Shown piece after piece: positions 36,624-45,629 of a DNA stretch of 64,000 nt. Source of the stretch: Bacteroides sp. (GTDB taxonomy: Bacteria > Bacteroidota > Bacteroidia > Bacteroidales > Bacteroidaceae). The position numbers and the translations under genes are program-made. Location of the stretch: NCBI GenBank assembly GCA_021201335.1, contig JAJQFD010000034.1:1-64000 (forward strand), read 5' to 3'. Position 1 is the stretch's first letter; the number at the start of each line of letters is the position of its first letter. The notes beneath the pieces were generated by a model. The model did no database searches. It was not told the DNA's origin and saw only the letters and a program-made list of their open reading frames with translations.

Positions 36624-37385
36624 ATGAGAAAAAACATTGTTGCAGGAAACTGGAAAATGAACAAAACCTTACAGGAAGGTATTGAGTTCGTAAAAGAATT
36701 AAAAGAAGTATTAGCTAACGATAAAACTAACTGCGAAGTGGTAGTCTGTACTCCTTTTATTCATTTGGCTTCAGTTTCAACGATACTGGAAGTAACTAAC
36801 ATCGGTGTTGGTGCGGAAAACTGCGCCAATCAAGTATCTGGTGCTTACACCGGAGAGGTATCTGCTACGATGGTTGCTTCAACAGGTGCGAAATATGTTA
36901 TCCTTGGTCACTCAGAACGTCGCGCTTACTATGGTGAAACTGCAGAAATCCTGAAAGAAAAAGTAGAACTTGCCCTGGCTAACGACTTGACTCCGATTTT
37001 CTGTATTGGTGAAGTTCTTGAAGAACGGGAAGCCAATAAGCAAAATGAGGTTGTGAGCGGTCAGTTGGCTGATTCTTTATTTAGCCTTTCAGCGGAAGAT
37101 TTCTCAAAAGTAGTTTTGGCTTATGAACCTGTTTGGGCCATCGGAACCGGTAAAACTGCTACTTCCGACCAGGCTCAGGAAATGCATGCTTTCATTCGCT
37201 CAATTGTAGCTGAAAAGTATGGCAAAGAAATCGCTGACAATACTTCTATCCTTTACGGTGGTAGTTGTAACCCGTCAAATGCGAAAGAATTATTTAGCAA
37301 TCCGGATGTTGATGGTGGCCTGATTGGTGGTGCTTCTTTGAAAGTGGCTGACTTTAAAGGTGTTATCAATGGATTTAACTCATAA
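36624..37385 (+). CDS. tpiA: Triosephosphate isomerase
   Basis: 253 residues. N-terminal [10 protein letters not shown] (catalytic Lys), [12 protein letters not shown] (catalytic His), [16 protein letters not shown] (catalytic Glu) and the phosphate-binding [15 protein letters not shown] and [10 protein letters not shown]. It interconverts DHAP and GAP in glycolysis. 20 nt after the DoxX-like gene. Confidence 0.98.
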   Translation: MRKNIVAGNWKMNKTLQEGIEFVKELKEVLANDKTNCEVVVCTPFIHLASVSTILEVTNIGVGAENCANQVSGAYTGEVSATMVASTGAKYVILGHSERRAYYGETAEILKEKVELALANDLTPIFCIGEVLEEREANKQNEVVSGQLADSLFSLSAEDFSKVVLAYEPVWAIGTGKTATSDQAQEMHAFIRSIVAEKYGKEIADNTSILYGGSCNPSNAKELFSNPDVDGGLIGGASLKVADFKGVINGFNS

Positions 37386-37411
37386 TTGAAACTCCATAAA
37401 CCTGCACTCGT

Positions 37412-37873
37412 ATGAAAATATTTGTTTTTTGTCTGAACCTGTTCTTCCTTTTCTGCGCTTCTTCCTTGAGTGCGCAGCAGGATATTGTGAGAAGCCTTCA
37501 GCAAAATGTCCCTGGCGAAGGTAAGGTAACGATCCATCAGGATCCGAAAATCAAAGCTTTGCTTGGTTCACGAGCTACTCCATCTTCACAAGGGGGAAGC
37601 GGACAAATAAGAACAAATGGCTACCGGGTACAGGTTTATGCTGGTGGTAACTCCCGTGCCGCGAAAGAAGAAGCGGAAAGTGTTGCTTCACAAGTAAAGG
37701 CATACTTCCCTGATTTAGCTGTTTACAAATCATTTGTTCCGCCCCGTTGGATATGCAGGGTAGGTGATTTTCGAAGTATTGAAGAAGCGGATGCCATGAT
37801 GCGCCGATTAAAAAGAACAGGTGTATTTAAAGAAGTATCAATTGTAAGAGATCAAGTAACGATCACTTATTAA
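37412..37873 (+). CDS. Exported SPOR-domain protein
   Basis: 153 residues with a signal peptide (MKIFVFCLNLFFLFCASSLSA) and a C-terminal SPOR fold (about 72-150: GYRVQVYAGGNSRAAKEEAESVASQV ... WICRVGDFRSIEEADAMMRRL, quoted in parts). SPOR domains bind denuded peptidoglycan glycan strands, often at the division site. Located between tpiA and folE, 9 nt before the latter. Confidence 0.88.
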   Translation: MKIFVFCLNLFFLFCASSLSAQQDIVRSLQQNVPGEGKVTIHQDPKIKALLGSRATPSSQGGSGQIRTNGYRVQVYAGGNSRAAKEEAESVASQVKAYFPDLAVYKSFVPPRWICRVGDFRSIEEADAMMRRLKRTGVFKEVSIVRDQVTITY

Positions 37874-37882
37874 CAGAGCAAT

Positions 37883-38473
37883 ATGTTTGGACAAAAGGAA
37901 TGTTTTGATAATGCTCCGGAGATGGAGCCGTTAATGAATCATTATCGCAGTATTATTTCACTTTTAGGAGAAGATGTGGAACGGGAAGGATTACTCAAAA
38001 CTCCGGAACGATTAACGAAAGCCATGCTGACTTTAACAGAAGGCTACCGAATGAATCCGCATGAAATCCTTCTCTCAGCCAAGTTTAAAGAAGAATACAG
38101 CCAGATGGTGATCGTTAAGGATATTGATTTCTTTTCTTTGTGCGAACATCACATGCTGCCGTTTTATGGTAAAGCGCACGTTGCTTATATTCCTAATGGA
38201 TACATTACCGGTTTAAGCAAGGTTGCTCGTGTCGTTGATATTTTCTCGCATCGTCTGCAAGTACAAGAACGGATGACGCTTCAAATTAAAGAATGTATCC
38301 AGAATACTTTAAATCCCCTGGGTGTAATGGTAGTGGTTGAAGCTAAGCACATGTGTATGCAAATGCGGGGAGTGGAGAAGCAAAATGCCATCACTACTAC
38401 TTCTGATTTTACGGGAGCTTTTAAGCAAGCGAAGACCCGTGAAGAATTTATGAATCTGATTCGTAACAGTTAA
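37883..38473 (+). CDS. folE: GTP cyclohydrolase I
   Basis: 196 residues. Zinc and active-site motifs: [36 protein letters not shown], and [12 protein letters not shown]. It converts GTP to dihydroneopterin triphosphate, the first step of folate synthesis. Convergent with dnaG, 6 bp apart. Confidence 0.97.
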   Translation: MFGQKECFDNAPEMEPLMNHYRSIISLLGEDVEREGLLKTPERLTKAMLTLTEGYRMNPHEILLSAKFKEEYSQMVIVKDIDFFSLCEHHMLPFYGKAHVAYIPNGYITGLSKVARVVDIFSHRLQVQERMTLQIKECIQNTLNPLGVMVVVEAKHMCMQMRGVEKQNAITTTSDFTGAFKQAKTREEFMNLIRNS

Positions 38474-38479
38474 CCGATG

Positions 38480-40459
38480 TTACCTTAGCACCACCCGGTC
38501 TCCTTCTTTCTTCTCGATAGCCTTTAATACTTCATGCAGTTCCTTGAATCGGTGCATGGTATTGTTACATTTCTCGATATTGTTATAGATATCCGGATCT
38601 TGTAAGGCACGGGCAATATGTTTCATTTCTTCCTTAATAATTGCACTTTTGAAGTTTACCAGAAGCATGGGTACAATTTCCAATAATCGTTCTTCTTCAG
38701 TGAATATCTTTTGCGTTTTGGAATGCAACTTACTTAGTTGGTAGCGTTCGCTTGCCAGTTCTGTGCATAGTTTGGCTATATCTGCCGAAGGGTGAGCAAT
38801 AAAGTAGCGTTCAGCAACAAAATCCTTGTTATGAATATGTTCTACCGCCTCCGTTAAAATTTGAATATGAAGCGGATTATGAAAAGACAGGTCATCCGAC
38901 TTTAAGTCATAGTGGACGTATTCAATCACCGTTATATTTCTCTCTTTTTCATTCTCATCCGGAATGCAACATATCACTCTCTCTCCATACCGAACAATCA
39001 TTTGAAGAATAAGCCTTTCGAACTTATAGAACTCTCTTCCTTCCTCCCCTCCCTGGGGTATAAAGGATTGATAAGCCTCATCCGCCGGAGCTGGCTCTTC
39101 GGTAATATCGGGTGCTGATTGTTCGGCCGGAGTTTTATTACTTTTCTCGGCCTGCTTTTCTTTAAGTTTGGCTACTTCTGTTACGAGTAATTTTTGATCA
39201 AGGTTCAGAAGCCGGGCGGACTCTTTAATATAAACATCCCTCATAATAGTCTCTGGAACTACAGAGATACTTTTCACAATGTCTCCAATCATTTCCGCTT
39301 GCTTGATCGGGTCTTTTTTAGCATCCTTTAGAAGGAGGTTTATCTTAAAACGGATAAAATCCACTTCGTGCTCCGCAATGTAGGCCTGGAAATCGGTCGC
39401 ATTGTGTTTTTTTGCGAAAGAATCCGGGTCATCGCCATCCGGGAGCAGAACTACTTTGATGTTCATTCCTTCTTCCAGTAGCATATCAATCCCACGGATA
39501 GAGGCTTTGATACCGGCCATATCTCCGTCATATAAGACGGTTATGTTATTGGTAAAGCGGTGTATTAACCGGATTTGTCCCGGAGTTAGAGAGGTCCCTG
39601 AAGAAGAAACAACATTCTCAATGCCAGATTGATGCATGGAAATCACATCCGTATATCCTTCTACCAGAAAACATCGATCCTGCTTAACAATGGCCTGTTT
39701 AGCGAAGAAGATTCCATAAAGTTCATTGCTCTTGTGGTAAATTTCAGATTCAGGGGAGTTGACATATTTAGCTAGCTTTTTGTTTTCGGTACTCAGTATT
39801 CGTCCTCCGAAGGCAACCACTTTGCCTGAAAGAGTATGTACCGGAAATATAACACGACCCCGGAAACGGTCCCTAAGTTTTCCTTCTTCGGCTTCATAGC
39901 AAAGACCTGTTTTAATCAAGAACTCCTGTTTATATCCTTTTCTGAGAGCTTCCTGTGCAAAAGCATCTCGTTCGTCAATGCTAAATCCTAACTGGAATTT
40001 CTCAATAATATCATCCCGGAACCCTCTTTGACGGAAATAGCCCATCCCAATGCTGCGACCGTCAATATGATCTTTTAGAATATGCTGAAAGTAGTCACGT
40101 GCATATTGATTGACAATAAACATACTTTCGCGAAAACTCTGTGCCTGTTTTTCTTCGTTGGTTAATTCCCTTTCTTTTATCTCAATATGATATTTCCGGG
40201 CCAGGAATCTTAAGGCATCGTAGTAAGAAAGCTGTTCATGCTCCATAATGAAATGAACTGCGTTACCTCCCTTACCACAACTAAAACACTTGCATAATCC
40301 TTTGGAGGGAGATACACTGAAGGAAGGAGTTTTTTCATTATGAAACGGGCATAGTCCAACATAGTTTACCCCTCGTTTACGAAGAGTCACAAATTCCGAT
40401 ACAACGTCCACAATCTGGGCTGCATCAAGAATACGGTCTATGGTAGCTTGGTCTATCAT
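38480..40459 (-). CDS. dnaG: DNA primase
   Basis: 659 residues from ATG 40459 (MIDQATIDRIL); the reading open from 40507 adds 16 residues not typical of DnaG. The zinc ribbon is CPFHNEKTPSFS then CFSCGKGG (CHC2 type), the TOPRIM core shows FLVEGYTDVISMHQSG and VLYDGDMAGIKA, and the C-terminal helicase-binding part spans about 470-659. It synthesises RNA primers for replication. It is not in the usual rpsU-dnaG-rpoD operon, as is normal for Bacteroidetes. Confidence 0.96.
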   Translation of the reverse strand: MIDQATIDRILDAAQIVDVVSEFVTLRKRGVNYVGLCPFHNEKTPSFSVSPSKGLCKCFSCGKGGNAVHFIMEHEQLSYYDALRFLARKYHIEIKERELTNEEKQAQSFRESMFIVNQYARDYFQHILKDHIDGRSIGMGYFRQRGFRDDIIEKFQLGFSIDERDAFAQEALRKGYKQEFLIKTGLCYEAEEGKLRDRFRGRVIFPVHTLSGKVVAFGGRILSTENKKLAKYVNSPESEIYHKSNELYGIFFAKQAIVKQDRCFLVEGYTDVISMHQSGIENVVSSSGTSLTPGQIRLIHRFTNNITVLYDGDMAGIKASIRGIDMLLEEGMNIKVVLLPDGDDPDSFAKKHNATDFQAYIAEHEVDFIRFKINLLLKDAKKDPIKQAEMIGDIVKSISVVPETIMRDVYIKESARLLNLDQKLLVTEVAKLKEKQAEKSNKTPAEQSAPDITEEPAPADEAYQSFIPQGGEEGREFYKFERLILQMIVRYGERVICCIPDENEKERNITVIEYVHYDLKSDDLSFHNPLHIQILTEAVEHIHNKDFVAERYFIAHPSADIAKLCTELASERYQLSKLHSKTQKIFTEEERLLEIVPMLLVNFKSAIIKEEMKHIARALQDPDIYNNIEKCNNTMHRFKELHEVLKAIEKKEGDRVVLR

Positions 40460-40611
40460 TTTAAAAGGAACACAAATGTACATCTTATTTTTTGTATAAT
40501 CAAGCAATGTATCCGGGTCAGGCGAACGGTATTTCTTTCGGAGCTGCTTAATAAAACAAAGAATGTTTAACCGAATTTTGACCCGGCTGATTCATATTAA
40601 AAAGTAATCTC

Positions 40612-40619
40612 TATATTTG
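40612..40619 (+). promoter_or_regulatory. -7 promoter element for the PAS sensor pair
   Basis: TATATTTG, exact TAnnTTTG match, 70 nt before the ATG at 40690. Confidence 0.5.
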
Positions 40620-40689
40620 TGGGAAATTTGGTTTTTAAGCACTGTATTTACTTATATTTTCTGGTATAAAACTTTTGTGCTACGTAAGC

Positions 40690-41850
40690 ATGACCGATAA
40701 ATTAATGATAATTTCTAGTACGATCTTGGAAGGAACTGTTCTTTTTTGGGTGGAGCAAAATATTCGTATAATTCTATGTCTCTTTTTAGCAGGCACAGTT
40801 TTCCTGACGTTTATTCTTTTGTATTTCAGAGGGCGAAGCCACAAAAAGCATTTGATGGGCTTATTCGAGAAATACCGGACAATTTACGATGAATACAAAT
40901 TGATTTATGAGAATATGCCCGTTGGAGTTCTTATTTTTGATCAGAAAGGTACTTTATTAGCCCATAATCCGGGATCAGATATATTTTTTCAGGCAATGGA
41001 TCTGAATGATCCGATGATATTCAATTTATTTACTTCAGATTTATTTCCCGAAATTTCTTTCCCAAAAATCCGACAAAATCAATTGCACGATGAGCTGGTT
41101 GAAATCAGCGATTCTTGTTTCCGTGTTATACTGCGATGTGTCCAGGAAGATAAAATGACAGAAGAACACATTATGATGCTCGTTTTAGATCATACGGATA
41201 TCCTGAAAGAGAAGCGAGACAAGGAACAATTTCATGAGATTTTTAATTTCTCGATGGATATGGCTTCCCTGGGTGTGGCCGAGTATAACCTGATTGATAA
41301 AAAAGGATTTGCCACCCATTCATGGTTCCAGAACTTATATATCCAGGAGTCAGATAGTTTTTCTCATCCACATGAGAGGTTAATAGCGAAGGACCGGGAA
41401 AAAATAGACGACTTCTTTCAGCAATTGGATACTGGTAATCACTCGTTTGCTGATACCTTATGCCTGAAAGATAAAAATACGCTCCACTGGATTTATTACG
41501 TCATACAAGTGATGGAATATGCTCCCGAACAAGGTCGGGTCATTGTGACGGAACTGGTGGTAAATATTGATGAACAGATTCTCTGTGAGCAGGAACTGGA
41601 AGTTGCATTAAAGCAATCCAGGGAATCTGATCGTCTTAAAAATGCCTTTATCGCACACATGAGTCTGGATATACAACCTTATCTGTCGGAACTGGTAAGT
41701 ATGTCGACTCAGTTAACCCAAACCCACAATCAAGAAGAGAAACAGGAACTTATGGTAAGGATTGAAGAAAATAAAAATGTTTTATTAGATTATATCAACC
41801 AGATCATCGATTTATCGAAAACCGATACAAATAAATTGCAGCTCTTATGA
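40690..41850 (+). CDS. Membrane-anchored PAS protein with degenerate histidine-kinase dimerisation domain
   Basis: 386 residues from ATG 40690 (a TTG five codons earlier is an alternative). One membrane segment at about 24-45, a PAS domain starting YENMPVGVLIFDQKGTLL, a second PAS-like region (about 180-300: FSMDMASLGVAEYNLIDKKG), and a HisKA-like two-helix end (about 312-386). In the H-box FIAHMSLDIQPYL the phospho-acceptor His is replaced by Leu326 (normal form FLANMSHEIRTPL), and the protein stops before any ATPase domain. It can therefore neither bind ATP nor be phosphorylated in the usual way. Its stop overlaps the next gene's ATG (ATGA), so the two are likely partners. Confidence 0.82.
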   Translation: MTDKLMIISSTILEGTVLFWVEQNIRIILCLFLAGTVFLTFILLYFRGRSHKKHLMGLFEKYRTIYDEYKLIYENMPVGVLIFDQKGTLLAHNPGSDIFFQAMDLNDPMIFNLFTSDLFPEISFPKIRQNQLHDELVEISDSCFRVILRCVQEDKMTEEHIMMLVLDHTDILKEKRDKEQFHEIFNFSMDMASLGVAEYNLIDKKGFATHSWFQNLYIQESDSFSHPHERLIAKDREKIDDFFQQLDTGNHSFADTLCLKDKNTLHWIYYVIQVMEYAPEQGRVIVTELVVNIDEQILCEQELEVALKQSRESDRLKNAFIAHMSLDIQPYLSELVSMSTQLTQTHNQEEKQELMVRIEENKNVLLDYINQIIDLSKTDTNKLQLL

Positions 41851-43502
41851 AAGTACTGTTTTTCTTCATCGGACTGCTGAATTTACATGGAGTACGGGGG
41901 AGTTTTTTGTACCTCTGGAAGCATTCACAATCTCCACTTCATTCTATCAATACGAGGAACCGGTGTGGATCGTCTTAATTATTGTCACTTTTTTAATTAG
42001 TAGTTTTTTATTGTGGCGCAACCGGCATATCCATAATAAGGTAATACAGGAAGAATATATCCGGTATAAAAATTATTATGACCGATTGGAAACCATCTAC
42101 AGCCATTCTCCAATTGGTTTTGGGCTTTTCGATCGAAACGGAAAAGCTGTTTTCTGTATTCTACATGGAAAGAGGTACTGTAAAATACCTCATGGTAATA
42201 GGCAGATGGATTCTATTTTTGATAGCCCGGATATCAGCGATGAAGTGAAACAGGAAATTAAAAGCAGAAAGAAGATAAACCGGGAAGTAAAAATAACCAT
42301 TGATGGTGTCAGCCGTATTTATCAAACAATAATTACTCCCCTGGAGAACTCGGAAAGATATCCGGGTGGTTTTATCATCATTGGTATCAACCTAACTCCT
42401 GTGTTAGAGGAGCGCCAGGAAAAAGAACACATTGAGCGTTTATTCAGTTTTGCATCCGACTCTTCTGCCATCGGGATTCGATATGATAATTTGCAAACTG
42501 GTAGGGGCATGGCAACCCAATCGTGGTATAAAAATCTCAATGAGCCCTATCTTCCGGAAGAAAATCCGCATTACTTAAACGTATATAAGAATGACAGGGA
42601 GCTTTTATTGTCTTTTCGGGAGAGAGTTTTACAGGATAGTAATCTTCCTCCTTTCCGAAAGGATATCCGCGTGAAAGGAAAAGATCGAAATAAACATTGG
42701 ATCAGGGAACATATTTTTATTAATCAGAAAGATCCAAACATTATCATTGAACTTAATTTCGATGTCAGTGGCCAGAAACGCAAAGAAAACAGATTACGGA
42801 AAGCAAAACAAGAGGCGGAATCAGCGCATCGGGATACAGAGGCTTTTCTGGCAAATATCAATCATGAAGTAAGAACTCCGCTAAACTCCATTGTAGGCTT
42901 CTCGGCTATATTGGCACAGAGTGAAACGGATGAAGATACGCAGGAACATATTGGGATTATTCATCGCAACAATCAACTGCTTACCATGTTGATCAATGAC
43001 ATTATTGAACTTTCCAGAATTGAATCCGGTGCAGTCGAATTCGAGCATACTCCCATAGATATGGAGCAGCTTTTTGAGGGTTTAATTACTTCCGGTTATG
43101 CCAATCTTTATCAAAAACAACTGGTAATCAACTCAGAGATTAAAGGTGAAGAAGGGGTGGTTTATTCGGATAGAGTTTATTTGGAGCGGCTGTTTAAGAA
43201 TCTATTGTCGAATGCAATCAAATTTACAAACGAAGGTTCCGTTACATTGGGCTACCAGAAAGAGGATGATTATTATTATTTCTATGTGAAAGATACCGGA
43301 TGCGGTGTCTCGGAGGAGAATCAGAAACACATTTTCAAAAGCTTCCGCAAGGTGGATATTTATAAGCAGGGAACGGGACTTGGCTTAACTCTCTGCCGGA
43401 GTATTATTGATCACATGGGGGGGAGAGATCGGCGTCATTTCGGAGGAAGGAAAAGGAAGTACTTTCTGGTTTGCCCTGCCGGAGAAGAGGGTAAGAAAGT
43501 AA
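41847..43502 (+). pseudogene. PAS histidine kinase with two frameshifts at G runs
   Basis: The conserved middle is open from 41963: PAS domains, H-box FLANINHEVRTPLNSIVGF with intact His, N-box LLSNAIKF, and G boxes DTGCGVSE and GTGLGLTLCRSIID. Both ends are in other frames. Upstream, ATG 41847 (MKVLFFFIGLLNLHG, overlapping the previous stop) would join the kinase frame if the G5 run at 41896-41900 had one more G. Downstream, the canonical kinase ending (EIGVISEEGKGSTFWFALP, 43425-43481, stop at 43502) is reached only if the G7 run at 43417-43423 had one fewer G; as given, the frame runs on to 43543 through a repeat array. Restored length is about 551 residues. Either sequencing errors, real decay, or slippage. 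Confidence 0.8.
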
Positions 43503-43514
43503 AGGGAGAAAAAG

Positions 43515-43602
43515 GCGCTCGGATTTGGCTCAAGTTGCGTTAGATTTCGAGTCATCTTCCGGTAGCATTCGGACCGACTTCCGGTAGGGTTAGACAGAAG
43601 GT
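43515..43602 (-). repeat. Degenerate 22-bp tandem repeat array, locus 3
   Basis: Four 22-bp units start at 43515, 43537, 43559 and 43581. The last two begin CCGGTAG on the plus strand, i.e. the CTACCGG core in the opposite orientation to loci 1 and 2. The first unit's complement contains AACTTGAGCCAAAT, nearly identical to AACTTGAATCAAAC at locus 2. It lies just after the restored stop of the kinase pseudogene. Confidence 0.7.
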
Positions 43603-43622
43603 AAACGATGTCTGTATATACA

Positions 43623-43700
43623 GAAAGCATTGAGTTATTGGGATAATGCAATGTTTTATTTCGATAACTCAATGCATTATTCCAATAACTCAATGCTTTC
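43623..43700. repeat. Long inverted repeat, 28-bp stem, between convergent genes
   Basis: The segment 43623-43650 (starting GAAAGCATTGAGTTATTG) is complementary to 43673-43700 (ending CAATAACTCAATGCTTTC) with a single G-T type mismatch, enclosing a 22-nt loop. The loop itself contains another copy of ATAACTCAATGC. It sits between the kinase pseudogene and tyrA, so it may end both transcripts, but it lacks flanking T runs. Confidence 0.75.
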
Positions 43701-43731
43701 TTTGCGGTAGAGCTACTGTCACGAGTAACTT

Positions 43732-44505
43732 CTACTGTATATTATGTCTGATTTTGGTAAGGTAGTCCTTCATCCCTTCCGCATCTTTTTGGGTGATAAT
43801 CTCCAACAATTTTTTTAATTCCATTCTGATATTCTCTACTTGTGACGGTGTGCGCGGATTGAAAAGAATCTCTTGTAGCAGGTAATCATCTTCGTTTAAC
43901 AACCCTTTTGCAATAGCCATGTGTTTCTTAAACGTCGTACCCGGCGCCTCCTGATGCTTCATAACAGCAGCGAAAACAAGCGTCGAAACAAACGGGATGG
44001 ATAAGGAATAGGCTACAGTTTCATCGTGTCCGTCGAACGTATATTCAAAGATATTTAGTCCCAAACTATGGTATAGGTCTTTGAAGAATACTTTGCCTAA
44101 GTGATCGCTTTCGCTGATAATGATGGCACTCTCCTGACTCAGGTTATTTAAGCTGGCGAAAGTAGGACCGAACATGGGATGCGATGACACATAGCGGAAT
44201 CCACTTTCCTGATAAAACTTTTTGAGTCCGTTCTTCACCGAAGCTATGTCACTGATGATACAATTCTTTGGAAGCACCGGAAGTACTTGCCGAAAAGCAT
44301 CCAATGTATATTTTACGGTTACTGCATTGATCACCAGTTCTGGTTCAAACTCCCGGATTTCTTCTACCGTAGTGTATCTGTATGTATTATAAACAAAGCG
44401 CAACTGGTGCGGGTTGATATCGAAAACAGCTGTTTCATGCTGAAAACTTAGGATGTCGGTAAAGAAGGAGCCCATTTTACCGGCTCCCAATATCAAGATG
44501 CGCAT
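43732..44505 (-). CDS. tyrA: Prephenate dehydrogenase (TyrA family)
   Basis: 257 residues. NAD-binding start ILILGAGKMGSFFTDIL, then DIASVKNGLKKFY and the substrate motif SSHPMFGPTFASL typical of prephenate/arogenate dehydrogenases, followed by the helical dimerisation domain. It oxidatively decarboxylates prephenate to 4-hydroxyphenylpyruvate for tyrosine. Last gene of the aromatic operon, 5 nt after the DAHP synthase gene. No ACT domain is present. Confidence 0.93.
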   Translation of the reverse strand: MRILILGAGKMGSFFTDILSFQHETAVFDINPHQLRFVYNTYRYTTVEEIREFEPELVINAVTVKYTLDAFRQVLPVLPKNCIISDIASVKNGLKKFYQESGFRYVSSHPMFGPTFASLNNLSQESAIIISESDHLGKVFFKDLYHSLGLNIFEYTFDGHDETVAYSLSIPFVSTLVFAAVMKHQEAPGTTFKKHMAIAKGLLNEDDYLLQEILFNPRTPSQVENIRMELKKLLEIITQKDAEGMKDYLTKIRHNIQ

Positions 44506-44510
44506 CTCTT

Positions 44511-45572
44511 TTATTTATTAATGATTTCTACTTGTTGACGTACACTTTCCTCGTGTATAGCTTCGAATACTTTCTTGATGAATTCCGTATCCAACCCGCA
44601 TTGAATGGCCTGGTTGCCGTATTTATCGAGGATTTCATTGTAACGATCCGTTTGCAATACCGGCATGTTATGTTCTTTTTTGTAGGTTCCGATTTCGCGG
44701 GAGATACGCATACGTTTAGCCAATTCTTCCATCAACGTATTGTCACATTCGTCTATTTGTTTCCGGAGAGCCGACAAGTTTTCCGTCGTTTGCGTTTCTT
44801 GGCGAATAACCAGTAAACTTAAAATATAGTCGAGAACTTCCGGGGTAATTTGTTGGGAGGCATCGCTCCAGGCTGCATCCGGATCGCAATGGGTTTCAAT
44901 AATCAATCCGTCGAATTTCATATCCATGGCTTGTTGGGAAATCGGAGCGATCAGTTCGCGTTTACCGCCTATATGGCTCGGATCACAGAAAATAGGCAGA
45001 TCTGGGAACCGTCTGCGCAACTCAATGGGAATATGCCACTGAGGAAGATTGCGATAGATTTTCTTATCGTAGCTACTGAACCCCCGGTGAATAGCTCCCA
45101 GACGGTTGATTCCCGAATTATTCAGTCTTTCGAACGCCCCGATCCATAGCTCTATATCCGGATTTACAGGGTTTTTGATGAGGATAGGTATATCTACTCC
45201 TCTTAACGCATCGGCAATTTCCTGTACCGCAAAGGGGTTGGCGGTGGTACGTGCACCAATCCACAGGATGTCTATACCTGCTTTCAGGGCTTCATACACA
45301 TGCAGGGCAGTGGCGACTTCTGTTGCCAGATACATGCCAGTCTCTTTTTTCACTTGTTTCATCCAAGGTAATCCTTCCACGCCTATTCCTTCGAATCCTC
45401 CGGGTTTGGTGCGGGGTTTCCAGATTCCTCCCCGGAATATCTTTTGTCCTTTATCGGCCAGCTGGCGGGCTGTTTTCATAACTTGGTCTTCCGTTTCCAC
45501 ACTACAAGGACCGGCAATAACCATGGGTCTATCGGCGGATACACCGGGCAATAAAATTGATTCTAGTTTCAT
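44511..45572 (-). CDS. Bifunctional DAHP synthase / chorismate mutase (type II)
   Basis: 353 residues. The first part (about 1-255) is a KdsA-like DAHP synthase: MVIAGPCSVETEDQ, IFRGGIWKPRTKPGGFEG, IGARTTANPFAVQEI, PIFCDPSHIGGKRE and IETHCDPDAAWSDASQ. The C-terminal 90 residues are an AroQ-type chorismate mutase (LSALRKQIDECDNTLMEELAKRM in parts, KKEHNMPVLQTDRY). It thus catalyses both the entry step of the shikimate pathway and chorismate to prephenate, with the mutase domain likely serving as an allosteric sensor. Sits between the aminotransferase and tyrA. Confidence 0.95.
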   Translation of the reverse strand: MKLESILLPGVSADRPMVIAGPCSVETEDQVMKTARQLADKGQKIFRGGIWKPRTKPGGFEGIGVEGLPWMKQVKKETGMYLATEVATALHVYEALKAGIDILWIGARTTANPFAVQEIADALRGVDIPILIKNPVNPDIELWIGAFERLNNSGINRLGAIHRGFSSYDKKIYRNLPQWHIPIELRRRFPDLPIFCDPSHIGGKRELIAPISQQAMDMKFDGLIIETHCDPDAAWSDASQQITPEVLDYILSLLVIRQETQTTENLSALRKQIDECDNTLMEELAKRMRISREIGTYKKEHNMPVLQTDRYNEILDKYGNQAIQCGLDTEFIKKVFEAIHEESVRQQVEIINK

Positions 45573-45629
45573 ATCATTTGTTTTTTTAGTTCTTTATTTA
45601 TGAAGTTTGTTCAGGATAAACGAGTGTTA

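Noticed and set aside
40513..40586. CCGGGTCA (40513-40520) and TGACCCGG (40579-40586), an 8-bp inverted repeat upstream of dnaG
   Set aside because: Arms are short and 58 nt apart with no supporting inner stem or conservation visible; could be chance.
45106..45603. 165-codon open frame opposite the DAHP synthase gene
   Set aside because: Shadow of a strongly conserved enzyme; no coding features of its own.
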